DNA of 64,000 nt from Candidatus Hydrogenedentota bacterium (GCA_016791475.1 JAEUWI010000001.1:186001-250000); one strand, 5' to 3'; shown: positions 9,168 through 18,308, counted from the first letter of the stretch. The notes: generated by a model not told the origin, from the sequence alone. Numbers and translations: made by a program.

Positions 9168-9183
9168 TGGCACGTATATTGCT
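9168..9183 (+). promoter_or_regulatory. Sigma-54 (-24/-12) promoter of the MoxR/Bat operon
   Basis: TGGCACGTATATTGCT matches the -24/-12 consensus TGGCAC-N5-TTGCW, with exactly ten bases between the invariant GG (9169-9170) and GC (9181-9182). Transcription would start near 9194, about 78 bases before the MoxR ATG. It is the closest match seen in the window. A dedicated sigma-54 activator is not encoded here. Confidence 0.75.
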
Positions 9184-9271
9184 TTTCCTGCCCAGGTGAG
9201 CCCCGTGCCACTGCGGAAATTTACCAAATCAGCTTGAATTCCCCCTGTTTGAACCAAGGAGAACCGATATA

Positions 9272-10261
9272 ATGGCGGTGGATGTCAATCAGATCAGCGC
9301 GCGCGTCGGCCAGGAAGCGGCCCTCCTCCAGCAGGTGCGGTCCGAAATCAAAAAGGTCATTGTAGGCCAGGACTACCTCATCGACCGCCTGCTTCTGGCG
9401 CTGCTGTGCAACAACCACGTGCTGATCGAGGGCGTCCCCGGACTTGCCAAGACGCTTTCCGTCACCACCCTGGCCCAGGTTGTCCAGTGCAGCTTCAACC
9501 GCATTCAGTTCACCCCCGATCTTCTGCCGGCGGACCTTATCGGCACGCTCATCTACAATCCCAAAGATGGCGGTTTCGTGACGCGTAAAGGACCCATCTT
9601 TGCCAATGTGATTCTGGCGGATGAGATCAACCGCGCCCCCGCCAAGGTGCAGAGCGCCCTGCTGGAAGCCATGCAGGAACAGCAGGTCACCATCGGCGAT
9701 GCGAGCTACAAACTGGCGGACCCCTTCTTCGTGCTGGCCACCCAGAACCCCGTGGAGCAGGAAGGCACCTACCCACTGCCCGAAGCCCAGGTGGACCGCT
9801 TCATGCTCAAGCTGAAGATCAACTACCCCACCAAAGCCGAAGAGCTTCAGATCCTCCGTTCCCAGTCCAGGGCATCGACCAAGATCTCGGCGAATGGCGT
9901 GCTCACGCCCGATGACATCGCGCGCCTCCGCCTGCTGGCCGAAGAAATTTACATGGACGAGAAGCTCGAAGAGTACATCGTAAATCTCGTGGAGTGCACC
10001 CGCAACCCCGACGCCTACCAGCTCAATATTGGCGAATACATTCGCTACGGCGCTTCGCCCCGCGCCACGATTTTCCTCGCCATGGCCTCCCGCGCCCACG
10101 CGCTGCTGCAGGGCCGGGGCTACGTGACACCCCAGGACGTGAAGAGCATCGCGCTGGACGTGTTGCGTCATCGCGTGATTCCCACGTACGAGGCCGAGGC
10201 CGACGAAAAGACCTCTGAAGATCTCGTCGGACAGATCCTCGACACGGTTGAAGTGCCCTGA
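9272..10261 (+). CDS. MoxR-family AAA ATPase
   Basis: 329 residues. Walker A is a MoxR-type loop (EGVPGLAKT), Walker B is ILADEINRAP, and sensor 1 lies in VLATQNPVEQEG; arginine-rich sensor 2 follows. These match the MRP subfamily of MoxR ATPases, which act as chaperones for proteins with von Willebrand A domains. Two such VWA proteins and a DUF58 protein are encoded directly downstream, the classic gene order. AAGGAG nine bases before the ATG supports the start. Likely cytoplasmic. Its promoter appears to be the sigma-54 site upstream, so the whole cluster is probably induced by an activator rather than constitutive. Confidence 0.95.
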   Translation: MAVDVNQISARVGQEAALLQQVRSEIKKVIVGQDYLIDRLLLALLCNNHVLIEGVPGLAKTLSVTTLAQVVQCSFNRIQFTPDLLPADLIGTLIYNPKDGGFVTRKGPIFANVILADEINRAPAKVQSALLEAMQEQQVTIGDASYKLADPFFVLATQNPVEQEGTYPLPEAQVDRFMLKLKINYPTKAEELQILRSQSRASTKISANGVLTPDDIARLRLLAEEIYMDEKLEEYIVNLVECTRNPDAYQLNIGEYIRYGASPRATIFLAMASRAHALLQGRGYVTPQDVKSIALDVLRHRVIPTYEAEADEKTSEDLVGQILDTVEVP

Positions 10262-10289
10262 ACGGCCCCGAGCTACCCGGTATCGCACG

Positions 10290-11168
10290 ATGATCTCCAA
10301 AGAACTCGCAAAAAAAGTTCGCTACATCCAGATCATGACCAACAAGGCGGTCAATGATGTGCTGGCGGGCGAATACCATAGCGTGTTCAAGGGTCAGGGC
10401 ATGGAATTCGACGAAGTCCGCGAATACCAGCCCGGCGACGAGATCCGCACCATCGACTGGAACGTGACCGCCCGGACGGGCCACCCCTACGTGAAGCGTT
10501 TTCGCGAAGAACGCGAGTTGACGCTGCTCTTCCTGGTGGACCTCTCCGCTTCGGGGCGTTTCGGCAGTGTGAAGAATATGAAAAACGAAGTGGCCACGGA
10601 GCTCTGCGCGCTGCTGGCCTTCTCCGCCATCAAGAACAACGACAAGGTCGGGCTCGTGGTGTTTACGGAAGAGGTGGAAATGTTCATTCCACCCGCCAAA
10701 GGCACCACCCACGTGCTGCGCCTTATCAGCGAACTCCTTTCCTTCGAGCCGAAGAAGAAAGGCACCAATATCCGCGCCGGACTCGATTTCGCCGCGCGCA
10801 TCCTCAACCGCCGCAGCATCGTCTTTCTCATCAGCGACTTTTTCGACCGGGACTATGACCGCACCCTGCGCATCCTGAGCCGTCGCCACGACCTCATCGC
10901 CCTATCGGTGAGCGACCCCCGCGAATACGAATTGCCCAATGTGGGCCTCCTCGACCTCCAGGATGCGGAGACCGGCACAACCGTGACGATTGATACGGGC
11001 AGCGCCGCCATTCGCAGCGCGTATGCGGCGGCGGGGCGCGCGCGGGCCGAGGGCCTCCGCGAGAACCTGCGTTCCATGGACATCGACCTGATCGAGGTCG
11101 GTACCTCTCACGATTATCTGCTGGACCTGATCCGTTTCTTCAAGCGACGGGAGCGCCAGAAGCGATGA
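10290..11168 (+). CDS. DUF58 protein with VWA-like fold
   Basis: 292 residues from ATG 10290. The DUF58 signature region reads EFDEVREYQPGDEIRTIDW followed by NVTARTG and a VKRFREERE segment. A VWA-like fold follows with LLFLVDLSASG, where the DxSxS metal-binding motif is retained. DUF58 proteins accompany MoxR ATPases in nearly all bacteria and are thought to be substrates or partners of them. No membrane segment is seen. An in-frame start at 10248 would overlap the MoxR gene; the ATG 29 bp downstream of the MoxR stop is preferred because it begins at the conserved family N-terminus. It overlaps the next gene by ATGA. Confidence 0.93.
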   Translation: MISKELAKKVRYIQIMTNKAVNDVLAGEYHSVFKGQGMEFDEVREYQPGDEIRTIDWNVTARTGHPYVKRFREERELTLLFLVDLSASGRFGSVKNMKNEVATELCALLAFSAIKNNDKVGLVVFTEEVEMFIPPAKGTTHVLRLISELLSFEPKKKGTNIRAGLDFAARILNRRSIVFLISDFFDRDYDRTLRILSRRHDLIALSVSDPREYELPNVGLLDLQDAETGTTVTIDTGSAAIRSAYAAAGRARAEGLRENLRSMDIDLIEVGTSHDYLLDLIRFFKRRERQKR

Positions 11169-12328
11169 GGGGGACGTCTGCACATAAGCTTCAGGCTGGC
11201 CCGGGAATGCGGATCGCGATGACGTGGGTCGCAAGCATTTGGACGGGCGGGAAGGCGTCGGGTTTGAGTGCGACCTTCGCCCTTGCCTTGTCTTTCACGG
11301 TCCTTGCGGGCTGTGGTGGTGGGACGGAAGTTAAACCCGAAACACCCAGGGGCGTTGAACGGACCATCGAACGCGGTCCCATGACCCTTACGCTCCAGAC
11401 CTCCGCCGAATCCATTTCCACGGCGGAATCGCTCGCCCTCACCCTTTCCGCAACCACGGATGACGGGTATTCGGTGGAATTTCCAATCTACCCCGAGCAG
11501 GAAAAGGCAGAAGCGGCCAGTCCGGAGATACCAGCGCCCGACCTTCCCTCCGAGTTCGCTTCGGCGAGTTATGAAGACGCCCCGCCGGTTCTCGGTGACG
11601 ACGGCAAGGTCCACCGGAGCCGCACGTATCGTCTGGAGCCATTCCTCGACGGCACCTACACCATCCCTTCCCTGTCCGTGTCCTTCTGGAAGGAAGTGGA
11701 GGGCGACGACGAGAAGTCCACAGCGGAAACGGAACCGGTGAGCATCACCGTTACTTCCGTGATCGCCCCGAGTGCGCAACCCGGTATTATGGATATCGTC
11801 GGCCCCGTGGCGGTGCGGAGTCCCAGGCCCTGGGCACTATACATCGCGCTGGTGCTGCTGATCGCGGCGGCCCTTGGCGCGCTCTATTGGTACAGGTGCG
11901 TCCGGGTGGTGCCGGGCCCGCCTCCACCGGCCCCGATTCCGCCACACCTGCGCGCCCTCGAGGCGCTGGATGCGATTGAACGGGAAAAGCTCGTGGAGAA
12001 AGGCCTGTACAAGGAGTATTACATCCGCGTTTCGGACGCCCTGCGACGCTACATGGAAGACCAGTTCCAACTGCGTGCTCCCGAGCGTACCACGGAAGAG
12101 TTTCTGTCCGAACTCCAGCACAACGCCGTCCTCGGGCTTCAGGAGCAGCTACTGCTGCGCGCCTTCCTGCGCCACTGTGACCTGGTTAAGTTTGCCAAGG
12201 CGGAGCCCACTTCCGAAGAGATTCGCGATACCTTCCAGTCCTGCCGGAAGTTCATTATTGATTCCGAGGCGGCCCACCGCGCGGCGATGAAAGCGGTGGC
12301 CCAGGCGGCCGCCGCCGCGGAGGCTTGA
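11165..12328 (+). CDS. Bat-operon lipoprotein with DUF4381-like tail
   Basis: 387 residues. A lipobox LAGC ends a long hydrophobic signal, so the N-terminus is probably lipid-anchored in the periplasm. A beta-sandwich-like region of about 170 residues follows, then one transmembrane helix (WALYIALVLLIAAALGALYWY) and a cytoplasmic helical tail with LRALEALDAIERE and RRYMEDQF, which resembles DUF4381 proteins of MoxR/Bat operons. The start overlaps the DUF58 stop (ATGA), giving a long n-region; ATG 11207 is an alternative. Probably a membrane component of the Bat complex. No enzymatic motif. Confidence 0.8.
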   Translation: MRGTSAHKLQAGPGMRIAMTWVASIWTGGKASGLSATFALALSFTVLAGCGGGTEVKPETPRGVERTIERGPMTLTLQTSAESISTAESLALTLSATTDDGYSVEFPIYPEQEKAEAASPEIPAPDLPSEFASASYEDAPPVLGDDGKVHRSRTYRLEPFLDGTYTIPSLSVSFWKEVEGDDEKSTAETEPVSITVTSVIAPSAQPGIMDIVGPVAVRSPRPWALYIALVLLIAAALGALYWYRCVRVVPGPPPPAPIPPHLRALEALDAIEREKLVEKGLYKEYYIRVSDALRRYMEDQFQLRAPERTTEEFLSELQHNAVLGLQEQLLLRAFLRHCDLVKFAKAEPTSEEIRDTFQSCRKFIIDSEAAHRAAMKAVAQAAAAAEA

Positions 12329-12332
12329 GCCC

Positions 12333-13391
12333 GTGCGATTCGAGTCTCCCCTGGCCTTATTGCTCCTCCTGGCCCTGCCCGCTCTCTACTACTACAGCCG
12401 ACACCGCGGGAGCCAGGCGGCCCTGCGCTTTTCCAGCACCGAGACGGCGGCCAGGTTCGGCGCATCGCTACGCGTACGCTGTCAGAAGCTGCTGCCCGCC
12501 CTCCGATATCTCGCGCTCTTTCTGCTCATCATCGCCCTGGCGCGCCCGCAGAAAGGGCAGGAGCGGGTGCGCGACGTGGGGCAGGGCATCGCCATCGAAA
12601 TGGTGCTCGACCGCTCCCGAAGCATGAGTGAGGAGATGGCCTTCGACGGCCAGATCATGAACCGCCTCGAAGTTGTGAAGCGCGTGTTCAACGAATTCGT
12701 AACCGGCAGCGGCGGCAAACTCGACGGCCGACCGAACGACTTGATCGGCCTGGTTGTATTCGCCGGTTTTGCCGACACCATCGCACCCCTCACCCTGGGA
12801 CACGACGCCCTCGTTTCGCTGGTGGAAAAGGTGGAAATGCCGGAAGTGAAAAGCGAGGACGGCACGGCAATCGGCGACGCACTGGCCCTGGCCGCCGCGC
12901 GGTTGAAGACGGCGGAAGAGGAGCAGCTCAAGGTCAACGCCCGCCTCGGGAAATCCTACGAGATAAAGAGCAAGATCATCATCCTGCTGACCGACGGGAT
13001 CAACAATCGCGGCACCCAGACCCCGGAAGATGCGGCGAAACTGGCGAAGGAGTGGGGGATCAAGATTTACTGCATCGGCATCGGCAGCGATCCCGCGCTG
13101 GAACAGGGCCAGAGCCCTTTTGGGGCCTTTATATTGCCCGGTGATCGTAATTTGAATGACGAGACACTCAAGAAAATCGCCGGCATGACCGGTGGCATCT
13201 ACCAGCGCGCGGACTCGGCGGAGTCCCTTCGCGCGGTCTACGACGAAATAGGTCGCCTGGAAACCAGCGAAGTAGAGTCGCTTCGCTATCTGGATTACAA
13301 CGAGCGCTTTCTGCCCTTCGCGCTCTCGGCCCTGTTTCTGCTGGTCGCCGAGCTTGTCCTGCGCAATACCTGGCTGCGGAGGCACCCATGA
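12333..13391 (+). CDS. batA: BatA-like membrane protein with VWA domain
   Basis: 352 residues from a GTG start five bases after the previous stop. Two transmembrane helices at the N-terminus (LALLLLLALPALYYYS, LRYLALFLLIIALA), a VWA domain with the MIDAS motif DRSRS (EMVLDRSRSMSEEM) and IILLTDGINNRG, and a C-terminal helix. This is the layout of BatA aerotolerance proteins, in which the VWA domain faces the periplasm. It is followed by a second VWA protein with an ATGA overlap. The Bat system is linked to envelope stress and oxygen tolerance in Bacteroides and Leptospira, though its exact biochemistry is unsettled. batA versus batB naming follows gene order. Confidence 0.92.
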   Translation: MRFESPLALLLLLALPALYYYSRHRGSQAALRFSSTETAARFGASLRVRCQKLLPALRYLALFLLIIALARPQKGQERVRDVGQGIAIEMVLDRSRSMSEEMAFDGQIMNRLEVVKRVFNEFVTGSGGKLDGRPNDLIGLVVFAGFADTIAPLTLGHDALVSLVEKVEMPEVKSEDGTAIGDALALAAARLKTAEEEQLKVNARLGKSYEIKSKIIILLTDGINNRGTQTPEDAAKLAKEWGIKIYCIGIGSDPALEQGQSPFGAFILPGDRNLNDETLKKIAGMTGGIYQRADSAESLRAVYDEIGRLETSEVESLRYLDYNERFLPFALSALFLLVAELVLRNTWLRRHP

Positions 13392-14401
13392 AGCTCTACC
13401 ACGTGGAAATGCTTCACCTGTTGTGGCTGCTGCCCGCCCTGATCTCGCTGCTGGCCTATGGCGCCTGGCGACGCCGCACGGCCCTCGAAAAATTCGCGGC
13501 CAATCCGCTGCTGCTACAACTCAACAACCAGCTCCATTCCGGTAAGCGGCTGGGGAAACACGCCCTGCTCCTCGCCGCCGTCGCCTTCATTGTGATTGGA
13601 CTCGCCCGGCCCGCGTGGAACCCACAGCCCCAGATCGTCAACCGCGAAGGGCGCGACGTGGTCTTCATCGTGGACGTTTCCCGCAGCATGCTGGCCGAAG
13701 ACCTCGCACCCAACCGCCTGGAACGGGCCAAGCTCGCCATTCGCGACTGTCTGGAAGGCCTCAGCGGCGATCGGGTCGGCCTCATCGCCTTCGCCGGCAC
13801 CTCCGTGGTCAAGTGCCCGCTCACACTGGACTATGGTTTCTTTCGCATGATGCTGGAAGATATCGGACCCGACGAAATATCGCGCGGTGGAACCCTCATC
13901 GGCGACGCCCTGCGCAAAGCGTTGACGGAGGTATTCGACGAGCAGGAGAAGGAATTCCGGGATATCATCCTCATTACCGACGGGGACGATCAGGAGAGCT
14001 TTCCCATGGAGGCCGCAAAGCAGGCGGGAGAAGCGGGTATCCGTATCATCGCCATCGGCCTGGGAAACGAGAATCAGGGCGAGCGTATTCCCGTCGTTGA
14101 TTCCAATGGTCGAAAGTCTTTCCTGACCTATCAGGGCGAAGAAGTATGGACTCGCCTGGACGCGGCCACGCTCCGGGAAGTTGCGGCCGCGACGCCCGAC
14201 GGAAAATACCTGAACGTGGCCACGGGCGCATTTGACCTCAATGCCATCTACCAGGAATTCATCGCGAGCGCCCGAAAGAAGGCGCTGGATGAATCCCGAA
14301 TCACATTGTACGACGAGAAGTTCCAGATCTTCCTGGCGGCGGGCTTCCTCCTGCTCTGTGCGGAGACCCTGTTGACTGAGCGGAGGCGGCAATCAACATG
14401 A
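13388..14401 (+). CDS. batB: BatB-like membrane protein with VWA domain
   Basis: 337 residues. It has the BatA/BatB architecture: N-terminal helices (LLWLLPALISLLAYGAW, ALLLAAVAFIVIGLARPAW), a VWA domain with the MIDAS motif DVSRS (VVFIVDVSRSMLAED) and IILITDGDDQES, and a C-terminal membrane helix. The start overlaps the stop of batA and its own stop overlaps batC (both ATGA), so translation is probably coupled and complex subunits made together. Same presumed role as batA. Confidence 0.92.
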   Translation: MKLYHVEMLHLLWLLPALISLLAYGAWRRRTALEKFAANPLLLQLNNQLHSGKRLGKHALLLAAVAFIVIGLARPAWNPQPQIVNREGRDVVFIVDVSRSMLAEDLAPNRLERAKLAIRDCLEGLSGDRVGLIAFAGTSVVKCPLTLDYGFFRMMLEDIGPDEISRGGTLIGDALRKALTEVFDEQEKEFRDIILITDGDDQESFPMEAAKQAGEAGIRIIAIGLGNENQGERIPVVDSNGRKSFLTYQGEEVWTRLDAATLREVAAATPDGKYLNVATGAFDLNAIYQEFIASARKKALDESRITLYDEKFQIFLAAGFLLLCAETLLTERRRQST

Positions 14402-15609
14402 TATACGCGGCTGGAAACTTGACGCGCCATGCAACCCGGATGATGGTTGTGGGCGCACTGTTGCTTTCGGGGCACGTCTGGGCCGGGTCCAATCCCGAAG
14501 TGGACAGGGCCAATGCCCTCTACGGCGCAGGCAACTATCAGGAAGCCCTGGACGTCTATGATCGACTTGCGAAAGAGCAACCGGACAATCCCGCGCTCCA
14601 GTTCAACCGAGGGGCGGCCCTTTACCAGTTGGGGGACCTCCCCAAAGCGCGGGAAGCCTTCGAGCAGGCCGGTGTCCTTTCGGAGGACGCGCAATTGCAG
14701 GCGCGGAGCGCCTATAATCTTGGAAATTGCGCATTCAAGGAGGGGCAGGAGAAAGTTGCCCAGGACCCCGACGCCGCCATGGCCTCGCTGAACCGGAGCA
14801 TGGGTTACTACAAGGACGCCCTCGCCCGCGACAAGTCGATCGATGCCGCGGCTCACAATCTTGAAATGGTGAAGAGAACCATTCAGGAACTCCGCCGGCA
14901 ACAGCGGCAACAGGAACAAGAGCGGCAACAAAAAGAACAACAACAGAAGCAGCAGGAACAGCAGAAGAAGGAGGAGACGAAGGAGAAGCTGGACGAGCTC
15001 ATCGAAGAGCAACAACAGCAGAACCAGCAGTCGGAGCAGGCCGCGCAACAACAGCGGACGCAGCAGTCGGACCCCTCGCAACCCGCGCCGACGCCGGAGC
15101 AGATGGAGGCGATGAAGCAGCAGCAGGAACAGACCCGGGATAAGACCGAAGACCTGGCCGAGCAGATGACGTCGCCGGGCGATCCGGCGCCCGAACCGGA
15201 ATCGAAATCCAGCGCGAAAGACGCGGCGGAAAAGCAGAAGGAAGCGGAAGAGCATCTGAAGAACCAGAACGCCGAAGCGGCGAACAAGGCCCAGGAAGAG
15301 GCGCTGGAGAAACTGAAAGAGGCCCGCAAGGCCCTCGATGCGGAGGAGAAGGAGGAACAACAGTCCGAGGAACAACCGTCCGCCGAGGACAACAAGAACA
15401 AGAATCAGCAAGAACAGCCCGAAAAGCCCGAAGAAAAGTCCGGGGAGAACAACAAGCCCGAAGAAACCGGGAAGATGGATACACCGGACGACGGAACACC
15501 GCCGCCGGACGCCAACGCCAGAGACATTCTCAACCAGGAAAAGCGGAACAAAGAACAACGCGACCTGAGGCGGATGATCGGTGTTGCGCCCGTTGAGAAG
15601 GATTGGTGA
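14398..15609 (+). CDS. batC: BatC-like TPR protein with highly charged Q/E/K tail
   Basis: 403 residues. A signal-like hydrophobic segment (MMVVGALLLSGHVWA) is followed by three TPR-like units (ALYGAGNYQEALDVYDRL, LQFNRGAALYQLGDLPKA, SAYNLGNCAFKEGQ). From about residue 160 the protein is low-complexity, rich in Gln, Glu, Lys and Pro (for instance RRQQRQQEQERQQ), probably a disordered coiled-coil region. This pattern of TPRs plus charged tail is typical of BatC. ATGA overlap with batB; 3 bp before batD. Confidence 0.85.
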   Translation: MIYAAGNLTRHATRMMVVGALLLSGHVWAGSNPEVDRANALYGAGNYQEALDVYDRLAKEQPDNPALQFNRGAALYQLGDLPKAREAFEQAGVLSEDAQLQARSAYNLGNCAFKEGQEKVAQDPDAAMASLNRSMGYYKDALARDKSIDAAAHNLEMVKRTIQELRRQQRQQEQERQQKEQQQKQQEQQKKEETKEKLDELIEEQQQQNQQSEQAAQQQRTQQSDPSQPAPTPEQMEAMKQQQEQTRDKTEDLAEQMTSPGDPAPEPESKSSAKDAAEKQKEAEEHLKNQNAEAANKAQEEALEKLKEARKALDAEEKEEQQSEEQPSAEDNKNKNQQEQPEKPEEKSGENNKPEETGKMDTPDDGTPPPDANARDILNQEKRNKEQRDLRRMIGVAPVEKDW

Positions 15610-15612
15610 CCC

Positions 15613-17436
15613 ATGAGATTCTGCCACGCATCTATAGCTCAGGTAACGTTGTGTGTCCTGACGCTGGTCACGGCCTGGGCAACCTCCGCGCAGGAATCCC
15701 CCACCATCACCGCGGTGGTGGAAAAGGAGGCGGTTTCCGTCGGCGAGCCCTTTGTCCTCCAGCTCCAGGTCAGCAACGTAGACAACGCGGATACGCCGGA
15801 TCTCAGTTTCCTGTCCAATGATTTTACCGTGGAGTTTGGCGGAAACCGCCGCAACGAGAGCGCGTCAATCACCCGGATCAACGGTCGCACGACCCGCGTC
15901 GTGTCGCGCCAGTACCTCATTAATTTCCGACTCACCGCGAAGCGGACCGGACGCATCGAGATACCGGCGATCACCGTCACCGCCGAGGGGCGGCCCCTCA
16001 CAACCGAGCCCCTCGTCGTGGTGGCGAGCCCCCCGGAAGCGGTCGAGAACTTCAAACTGACCACGCAACTCTCCAAGGCGACCTGCTACGTCGGCGAACC
16101 CATCGCCATGACCACGACCTATTACATAGGCGATCCCGTGCGGGATGTAACCTTTAATCTGCCCGTGCTGAACGCGCCCGACTTCGATTCGGAAGTGATG
16201 CAGATCGAGCAACGCCGGGATCGCGAATACGTCGGCATCATGATCGACAATCAGGAAGTCGTGGCGGAAAAGGGCGAGGCCCGCTCCAATGGTACAAGCT
16301 TTGTCACCCTGACTTTCGTGCATGTACTGGTGCCGAAAGCCGCCGGCGAGATCGAAGTACCCCAATCAACCGCCGCGGCGCAGGCGGTGGTGGAAGATCA
16401 GCGCCGAAGCCGTTCACCATTTGAATTCGGGTCGCGCGATCAGACCAAGAGTGTGGTGGTCCAGGCCGATCCGTTGACACTTTCGGTGAAGGCCGTGCCT
16501 GAAGAGGGAAAACCCGCAAACTTCTCGGGACTGATCGGAGAATTCTCGATCGCCACGACCGCGACACCGACCGAAGTCAACGTGGGCGATCCGATTACAC
16601 TCACGATCATGCTGCAGGGCCCCACCTACCTACGCCACTTTGAATTGCCCTCGCTCCAGCAACAGCCCGCGCTCGCGGAAAAATTCCGCATCCCGGACGA
16701 AATGGCCCCCGGTCGCGCCGAGGAAAATCGGAAGATCTTTACTCAGACCATCCGCGCCCAGTCACCCGAAGTGACGGAGGTGCCCCCCATCGAGCTGGCC
16801 TATTTCGACACGGTGAGCGGCCGCTATGAAATGGCCCGGTCGAACCCCATCCCCCTTAAGGTGCGGGCAACCCAGGTGGTGACCGCTTCCGATGCGGAGG
16901 GCTTCCGCCCGCGGGAAGAGACTATCGAGCATGTGGCCGTGAACGAAGGCATCGCCCACAATTTCACCGAGGCGGACGCGCTCAATCCCCAGCGTTTCGG
17001 GCCGGATGTGTGGATGCGCTCCGCTTCGAGTTGGCTGCTCCTCTTGCTGCCGCCTGTGGCGTGGGGGGCCCTCGCCGGCACCCTGATGGTACGCCGGCTG
17101 GGCGGGCTGCGCCCGAAGGCCCGGGCCCGAAAACTGGCCCGCGCCCAGCTCACTCTGGCGCTGGCGGACACGGAGCAGAATCACGGCAAGGCCCTTCAGG
17201 CGCTCCGCGCCTATCTCGCCGCCAAACTGGATGCCCGGGCCAGTGCCCTGATATTCAGCGATGTAGAGCGCCCCCTCCGGGCTCAGGGCGCAAGCGATGC
17301 CACGCTGGGCGCGCTGCGGAAGGTCTTCGAAGAATGCGAAGCGCACCACTATGCGGGTGCGGGTGGAAGCCCCCTCGCCGAAGTCACCCGACGCATGCTG
17401 GAATGCGCGGACGCGCTGGAAAAGGAGATCGGCTGA
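15613..17436 (+). CDS. batD: BatD-like protein
   Basis: 607 residues. A signal peptide is followed by a BatD domain: TITAVVEKEAVSVGEPFVLQLQVSN and then repeated Ig-like beta-sandwich modules with characteristic 'G(E/D)P(I/F)' turns (VGEPFVLQL, VGEPIAMTT, VGDPITLTI). One transmembrane helix near the C-terminus (WLLLLLPPVAWGALAGTLMV) leads to a short cytoplasmic helical tail. This is the BatD aerotolerance family and would lie mainly in the periplasm. Its stop overlaps the start of batE by one base. Confidence 0.9.
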   Translation: MRFCHASIAQVTLCVLTLVTAWATSAQESPTITAVVEKEAVSVGEPFVLQLQVSNVDNADTPDLSFLSNDFTVEFGGNRRNESASITRINGRTTRVVSRQYLINFRLTAKRTGRIEIPAITVTAEGRPLTTEPLVVVASPPEAVENFKLTTQLSKATCYVGEPIAMTTTYYIGDPVRDVTFNLPVLNAPDFDSEVMQIEQRRDREYVGIMIDNQEVVAEKGEARSNGTSFVTLTFVHVLVPKAAGEIEVPQSTAAAQAVVEDQRRSRSPFEFGSRDQTKSVVVQADPLTLSVKAVPEEGKPANFSGLIGEFSIATTATPTEVNVGDPITLTIMLQGPTYLRHFELPSLQQQPALAEKFRIPDEMAPGRAEENRKIFTQTIRAQSPEVTEVPPIELAYFDTVSGRYEMARSNPIPLKVRATQVVTASDAEGFRPREETIEHVAVNEGIAHNFTEADALNPQRFGPDVWMRSASSWLLLLLPPVAWGALAGTLMVRRLGGLRPKARARKLARAQLTLALADTEQNHGKALQALRAYLAAKLDARASALIFSDVERPLRAQGASDATLGALRKVFEECEAHHYAGAGGSPLAEVTRRMLECADALEKEIG

Positions 17437-18278
17437 TGCGCGCGATGATGTCTTTGCTGCATTTGGCCCTGCTCTGTATCGCGGCCGTGTTGCTCGCCGC
17501 CCCTCCGGCTGGTGCGGCCTCCATGGGGCGGGCCGAAATTGAGACCGCATTCACCGAGGCCACCAAGGCCTTCGAAGCGGGCAACGGACTCGTTGCCACG
17601 GATCCCGCGGCGGCCCAGGCGGAGTATGAGAAGGCCACGCTGCGGTTGGAGCAGATTATTCGCGAGGGCGGCGTTGAAAACGGCAAGCTCTACTACAATC
17701 TGGGAAACGTATGGTTCCAGCGGGGGGATATCGGGCGCGCCATCCTCAACTATCTCCGCGCGGAGCAATACATGCCGAACAACATAAACCTCCAGCAGAA
17801 TCTGGCCTACGTGCGCCAGCAGCGCATGGATTCCTTCAAGCCGACGGAAAAGCGCAAAGTTCTGAACACGCTCTTCTTCTGGCACTACGATATACCATCG
17901 GGCATACGCCTGCGCGTTTTTACGGGCGCCTTTCTCGCCTTCTGGGGGCTGGCGGCGGCCCGACTCTTCTGGAAGCGCGGCGTGCTCAATGGCGCGCTTG
18001 TGCTCACGGGACTCCTCGCGGGGCTCCTGTTCATCTCTCTGACGGTCGAGGCCCGGGGCCACCGCGCCCATCCGGCGGGTGTCGTCGTGGCGAAGGAGAG
18101 TGTCGCGCGAAAGGGAGACGGCGAGACCTATCAGCCCAGTTTTGGCGAACCCCTCCACGCGGGCACCGAATTTTCCGTGCTCGAAGATCGGGGCGACTGG
18201 GTCCAGGTGACCCTCCCCGACGAACGGACGTGCTGGCTGGACAAGCGGGACGTGGCCCTGGTGGCCGTTGACAATTGA
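17436..18278 (+). CDS. batE: BatE-like protein: TPR, membrane helices and SH3-like domain
   Basis: 280 residues from ATG 17436, one base overlapping the batD stop. It has a signal-like N-terminus (LLHLALLCIAAVLLAAPPAGA), TPR units (LYYNLGNVWFQRGDIGRAILNYL), two transmembrane helices (VFTGAFLAFWGLAAARLF and GALVLTGLLAGLLFISL) and a C-terminal SH3b-like domain (GDWVQVTLPDERTCWLDKRD). This is the BatE architecture and closes the operon. A frame extension far upstream through batD is a shadow. Confidence 0.85.
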   Translation: MRAMMSLLHLALLCIAAVLLAAPPAGAASMGRAEIETAFTEATKAFEAGNGLVATDPAAAQAEYEKATLRLEQIIREGGVENGKLYYNLGNVWFQRGDIGRAILNYLRAEQYMPNNINLQQNLAYVRQQRMDSFKPTEKRKVLNTLFFWHYDIPSGIRLRVFTGAFLAFWGLAAARLFWKRGVLNGALVLTGLLAGLLFISLTVEARGHRAHPAGVVVAKESVARKGDGETYQPSFGEPLHAGTEFSVLEDRGDWVQVTLPDERTCWLDKRDVALVAVDN

Positions 18279-18280
18279 GG

Positions 18281-18308
18281 TTGATTTAATGCGCGGTATC
18301 ACTATAAT
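18281..18308 (+). promoter_or_regulatory. Sigma-70-type promoter before the glycosyltransferase
   Basis: TTGATT at 18281-18286 and a perfect TATAAT at 18303-18308 are separated by 16 bases, 54 bases before the glycosyltransferase ATG. Four of six -35 positions and all six -10 positions match. It implies that the two downstream genes can be transcribed separately from the sigma-54-driven Bat operon. Confidence 0.6.

Larger units (their letters stand above)
8960..9271 (+). other. 312-bp gap holding the Bat-operon control region
   Basis: No protein-coding segment is convincing here. It contains an 8-bp inverted repeat (9070-9105), a sigma-54-type promoter (9168-9183) and AAGGAG at 9257-9262, the ribosome-binding site of the MoxR gene. 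It separates the STAS-kinase cassette from the MoxR/Bat operon. Confidence 0.7.

Noticed and set aside
14248-15627. Long reverse-strand frame rich in Leu, Phe and Arg opposite batB/batC
   Set aside because: It mirrors the Gln/Glu/Lys-rich codons of batC on the other strand, has no domain and no ribosome-binding site.
17010-17435. N-terminal extension of BatE upstream of 17436
   Set aside because: Lies fully inside batD in another frame; ATG 17436 gives a signal peptide and one-base overlap.
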